From Eutreptiella sp. 'Long Island Sound 2002' (lineage: Eukaryota; Euglenozoa; Euglenophyceae; Eutreptiales; Eutreptiaceae), in NCBI GenBank assembly GCA_964036045.1, contig OZ038378.1:164772549-164836548 (forward strand): a DNA stretch of 64,000 nt, written 5' to 3'. Shown here in pieces: positions 61,223 through 64,000 of this stretch. A program made the translations under genes and the position numbers. Below the pieces are notes generated by a model. That model saw only the letters and a program-made list of their open reading frames with translations. It was not told the origin of the DNA and did not search any database. How positions within the stretch are numbered: the stretch's first letter is position 1; the number at the start of each line of letters is the position of its first letter.

Positions 61223-62197
61223 CCCCCCCCCCCTTTGTATAAGCTACGCCCTTGTCCAAGCTACAGTAGGCTAGGGAGGGAAGCCTGACCGAGTTGCACC
61301 GGGGAGGAGCATACCTGAAACACATGTGACTCCCACGTCACATTTCTTTTGGTGGCGAAGGCGGCAGACACGCCGCTGCGGGTCGACCCATCATGCGGTC
61401 GATCTGAGCCTTGAGGTGAAGCGACGAGAACAAGGGGAGTATCCAGGCACAACCGGTGAAAGTCGAGTCTGGTGGTTATAAATGCCAGTATACAACCACA
61501 TTGGGAAATAGCATATCGGAAACACACTTGTCTCCCACGCCATAGGTCGTGAGTTCGAAACCCGGTGGGCTGGCCGCCGGGGTTCCTTTTTCGACACAGG
61601 CTTATGCCAGTCAGGGGGGTCTGGGTGCAGTACAGAAGTGAGTGACCATCCATATCAGAAGAGACGCCGAGGGCTACAGAGGGAAGCCTCACCTACCCAG
61701 ACACTCAGAGCCCGAATGGACGAACTGTGGCGGCGCCTCTGGCGCCGTATTTGTGGATGAACTGTGGCGGCGGCTTTGCCGCCCTGCCTGTGACGATGCA
61801 ATGAATGAGAGGGCATAGGTCTGTCGGTGGGGACCTATCGCTGAACTTTCCACTGTTTATGGCCAAGCTACAGTAGGCGTAGGGACCGTAATCATTGTGT
61901 ACGTAATTTAATTACGTACGAAATGTAGTGCGGCCACATAGGACATGGGTTTGTTGTCACATTTGCCAATTTCAGCACATGTGGCCCCCTGCTGGTGCAC
62001 CAGGAAGTTTTTTTTTTTTTAAGTCTGATGCATCCCATAGGTCCTGAATTGCCAATTTCAGCACATGTGGCCTGCGCACGTGTGTGTTGGCAGTTGTATG
62101 TGTTGCGCGCAAGTCATCCCCTTGTCCACGCTGCAGTAGGCGTAGGGACCATAATTATTGTGTACATTGGCGTAGCTTATACAATGGGGGGGGGGGG
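61223..62197. mobile_element. 975-bp poly-C/poly-G terminal-inverted-repeat element
   Basis: The left end is C11 then TTTGTATAAGCTACGCC; the right end is the inverse, GGCGTAGCTTATACAAT then G12. The paralogous site at 32,651 (AACAAGTAGCTTTTCACC) is empty, so insertion is proven; target duplication is only T or GT. Near both ends the sequence TTGTCCA.GCT.CAGTAGG followed by CGTAGGGACC.TAAT is repeated. No coding capacity was found. Confidence 0.8.
61272..61862 (+). mobile_element. tRNA-derived SINE nested in the 975-bp element
   Basis: Flanked by a perfect 16-bp direct repeat CCAAGCTACAGTAGGC (61256-61271 and 61863-61878), a retroposition-type target duplication. Inside, TAGCATATCGGAAACACACT followed by CTCCCACGCCATAGGTCGTG and AGTTCGAAACCC resembles the 3' half of a tRNA with a Pol III B box. 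A related stretch (GAGCATACCTGAAACACATG) lies 190 bp upstream, suggesting a dimeric head. The tail has two GC hairpins (GGCGGCGCCTCTGGCGCCG and GGCGGCGGCTTTGCCGCCC). Confidence 0.65.
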
Positions 62198-62876
62198 TAG
62201 CTTTTCACCAGGTCATATCAACGCCCTAACCGAAGTATGAGGAACCAGAACAGGGCACTGGCACTAGGCAGGCTGCAAGACCACGTGTGCCCTTTGTGGA
62301 TATGTTGCATAAGTACAAACCTGAAACCAAGTTTTTATGGTGCAGGTATGGGGCAGTGAGAAGTGGAGGCCACATTGATTGCGCCATCTTCTCGGGGTCT
62401 GTGTAGCAGTAGGTACAAACAGGGCAGGGCACGACTGTTGGGCACGTGGGTGGCGAACAGCGTGAATTGTTTGGCGCCTTGCGGCTGTCCAATAGCATGA
62501 TGGCTATCTGGTAAGCATTGATGCCTGAGTGATGGCAGTAGAGGGGTGCTGGAAGCTTTTGGAGGTCAGCAGTCTTGAGTAACTCACTGTGCACACCAAC
62601 GTGTGTTGTGTGCCAAATAGAGTGTGCTTCTACTCCCACATATGCCTATCTTTCATTGCATGTGTGCATGCCAACACCCATGATTTGCCGATTTGTTCGT
62701 GTTGTTCCTGGATCTTAACAAGCAAAGCAACTCACCAGGATGAAACAGAGCAAGTCACCAGGACGGAACAGGGCAAGATGCAGGCAAAGTGCAGTGGACC
62801 CACTGTTTGTGCTCCATCATTGAAGATTATATTGGCCCAAAGAAGTAATGGCAGAGAAATGCTGTGTACACTGTTT
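62198..62876. repeat. Duplicated mosaic segment
   Basis: 62198-62725 continues the match to 32,651-33,180. 62737-62847 matches 53626-53733. The segment 62877 onward matches 54830 onward. Two source regions are therefore joined here. Confidence 0.8.
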
Positions 62877-62985
62877 AGCCCTCCAGACCCCACGGCGTGT
62901 TGGGGTCTAGAATTGCACTGAAATGCCCTTCTCATGAGTACCACCTTGTCTTTTGCCTGATTACCTTTCTGCAGTTTGGCAGTCC

Positions 62986-64000
62986 ATGGAGCTCTGCGGC
63001 CCGTTGTCGCGCGACAGCGTCGCTTCCGCTTCTGTAATATTGCGACGTGCCACGGAACTGCACGCGGATTTGAAGCGGAGGCAAAGGGCATTGGACACCG
63101 CCAGATCCGAGTTCACACGGAGGGCGCAGGAGGTCGCCGTGGTCAATGAGGACCAAGGGGATTGCTGGTACTTGGACATCGGAGGGAGCCCCTTCCATAC
63201 CACGACCCGCGCCCTGCGGAGCCGTCCGGCGCACTTCTTTTCCACGATGACCTCCCCCTTCTTTCCTTCCGAGGCCGATGCCACGGGCTACACCTTCATT
63301 GACCGGGACCCGGAGTGGTTCGCCCTCCTGCTTGGCTTTCTGCGGGACGGCCGCGCCCCTCTGCCCCGGGAGCGCGCCAGCCACTCCCGTGTGCTGCGTG
63401 AGGCCCGGTACTACGGCATCGAAGGCCTTACCCATCCCCTGGACTCGGCACAGCACGTTGTTGTCTGTGGATGGGGCCGAGAGGACCCGCACACGTTCCG
63501 GCCGTACGTGGCCACCTACGACTGCCGGGCGGGGGCGTGGGTGCGGAGGCGGGCCCTTCTGCCAGACGCCACCGCTCCTCGGTTGGCTTCGTGGGACGAT
63601 TCTGATGCGCCGCCACTGGAGCCAATCACCGGATGTGTGTTCCAAGACAGGCTGTACATGGCCATCGATGGTAAAGTGCTCCACTCGGAGGCCCTTGGCT
63701 GTCTTGAGGATAGCAAGTGGACGGAGCTGAAGAGCGACCCCCGGTTTGCGGAGGAGCGCGAGCGGCTGCGCATTGTGGGTGTTCTGGGCGGTCGCATCTG
63801 GGGCATGTGTAGCAGCGGCCTCGAGGAGTTGGGCGTGGGATTCCAGTCCGACGAGTCCGACGACGAGTACGACGGACATCACCTGTGGACCTTTGATACG
63901 GTGTCGAAGGCGTGGCAGTGGAGGGGCTTTAAGTGGCAATGGTGGTACGGCGATGATCCTGCGGCCTGCATCCGTGAGGGTCGGCTGATTGTTGCCGGGG
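62986..64000 (+). CDS. Second KCTD-type BTB plus Kelch gene, cut by the window end
   Basis: Offset by 8047 bp from the first copy and almost identical through the BTB domain. Open for 338 codons to the window edge. Differences include G-C-A-P-L-P-W to G-R-A-P-L-P-R, a diverged acidic stretch before D-D-E-Y-D-G (one codon shorter), and I-R-D-E-R to I-R-E-G-R. All length changes are multiples of three, so both copies look functional. The Kelch C-terminal repeats lie beyond the window. The same acceptor-like CCTTTCTGCAG precedes the ATG. Confidence 0.8.
   Translation, partial: MELCGPLSRDSVASASVILRRATELHADLKRRQRALDTARSEFTRRAQEVAVVNEDQGDCWYLDIGGSPFHTTTRALRSRPAHFFSTMTSPFFPSEADATGYTFIDRDPEWFALLLGFLRDGRAPLPRERASHSRVLREARYYGIEGLTHPLDSAQHVVVCGWGREDPHTFRPYVATYDCRAGAWVRRRALLPDATAPRLASWDDSDAPPLEPITGCVFQDRLYMAIDGKVLHSEALGCLEDSKWTELKSDPRFAEERERLRIVGVLGGRIWGMCSSGLEELGVGFQSDESDDEYDGHHLWTFDTVSKAWQWRGFKWQWWYGDDPAACIREGRLIVAG

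Overview
The window is eukaryotic nuclear DNA. It has exon-like islands bounded by GT/AG splice signals, a Pol III-type tRNA-like locus, LINE and DIRS-like retroelements, several families of terminal-repeat DNA elements with target-site duplications, and dozens of pure G or C homopolymers of 10-20 nt. There are no bacterial operons, rRNA genes or CRISPR arrays. The C-runs often lie just upstream of AG acceptors, like extreme polypyrimidine tracts. The ciliary-type motif and the general look of the mobile elements fit a repeat-rich flagellated alga (green/prasinophyte-like), but the species cannot be named from sequence alone.

Layout. 0-2.5 kb: two minisatellites. 2.5-5.1 kb: an uninterrupted 870-residue gene for a WWE-domain coiled-coil protein. 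5.4-9.6 kb: short terminal-repeat elements, including one nested inside another. 9.6-14.2 kb: mostly unassigned DNA with a possible decayed transposase. 14.4-31 kb: exon islands (a GT61-like glycosyltransferase piece, a split gene with repeated G-[YF]-x-G-H-x-P motifs, a minus-strand beta-propeller-like exon, and a tRNA-like gene), a 22-bp minisatellite and GC-rich introns. 31.1-31.8 kb: another terminal-repeat element. 33.6-39.3 kb: DIRS-like element 1 (gag, tyrosine recombinase, RT, RNase H, and a small basic ORF4), damaged by nonsense codons. 39.5-46 kb: a LINE with APE endonuclease, RT, zinc knuckle and RNase H, whose RT is split by an internal 1.25-kb inversion. 47.5-53 kb: DIRS-like element 2, with the same gene order and much better preserved. 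53.7-54.8 and 58.1-58.9 kb: Harbinger-like DDE transposase remnants. 54.9-56.4 and 63.0-64.0 kb: duplicate KCTD/BTB-Kelch genes. 59.7-60.3 kb: a GTCCGCGGAT-type satellite. 60.3-62.2 kb: three insertions that can be dated by comparison with an empty paralogous site at 32.45-33.18 kb.

Most notable: (1) the two DIRS-like elements share an unusual order (recombinase before RT), a single in-frame UGA separating gag from recombinase, and a conserved basic downstream ORF that I do not recognise; (2) a family of short elements has GGGGG/CCCCC ends, same-orientation GC-rich iterons near both ends and 3-bp target duplications, one of them proven by an empty site; (3) the paralog pair 32.45-33.18 / 60.34-62.72 kb shows three insertions (a family-B element, a 975-bp poly-C/poly-G terminal-repeat element and, inside the latter, a tRNA-derived SINE).
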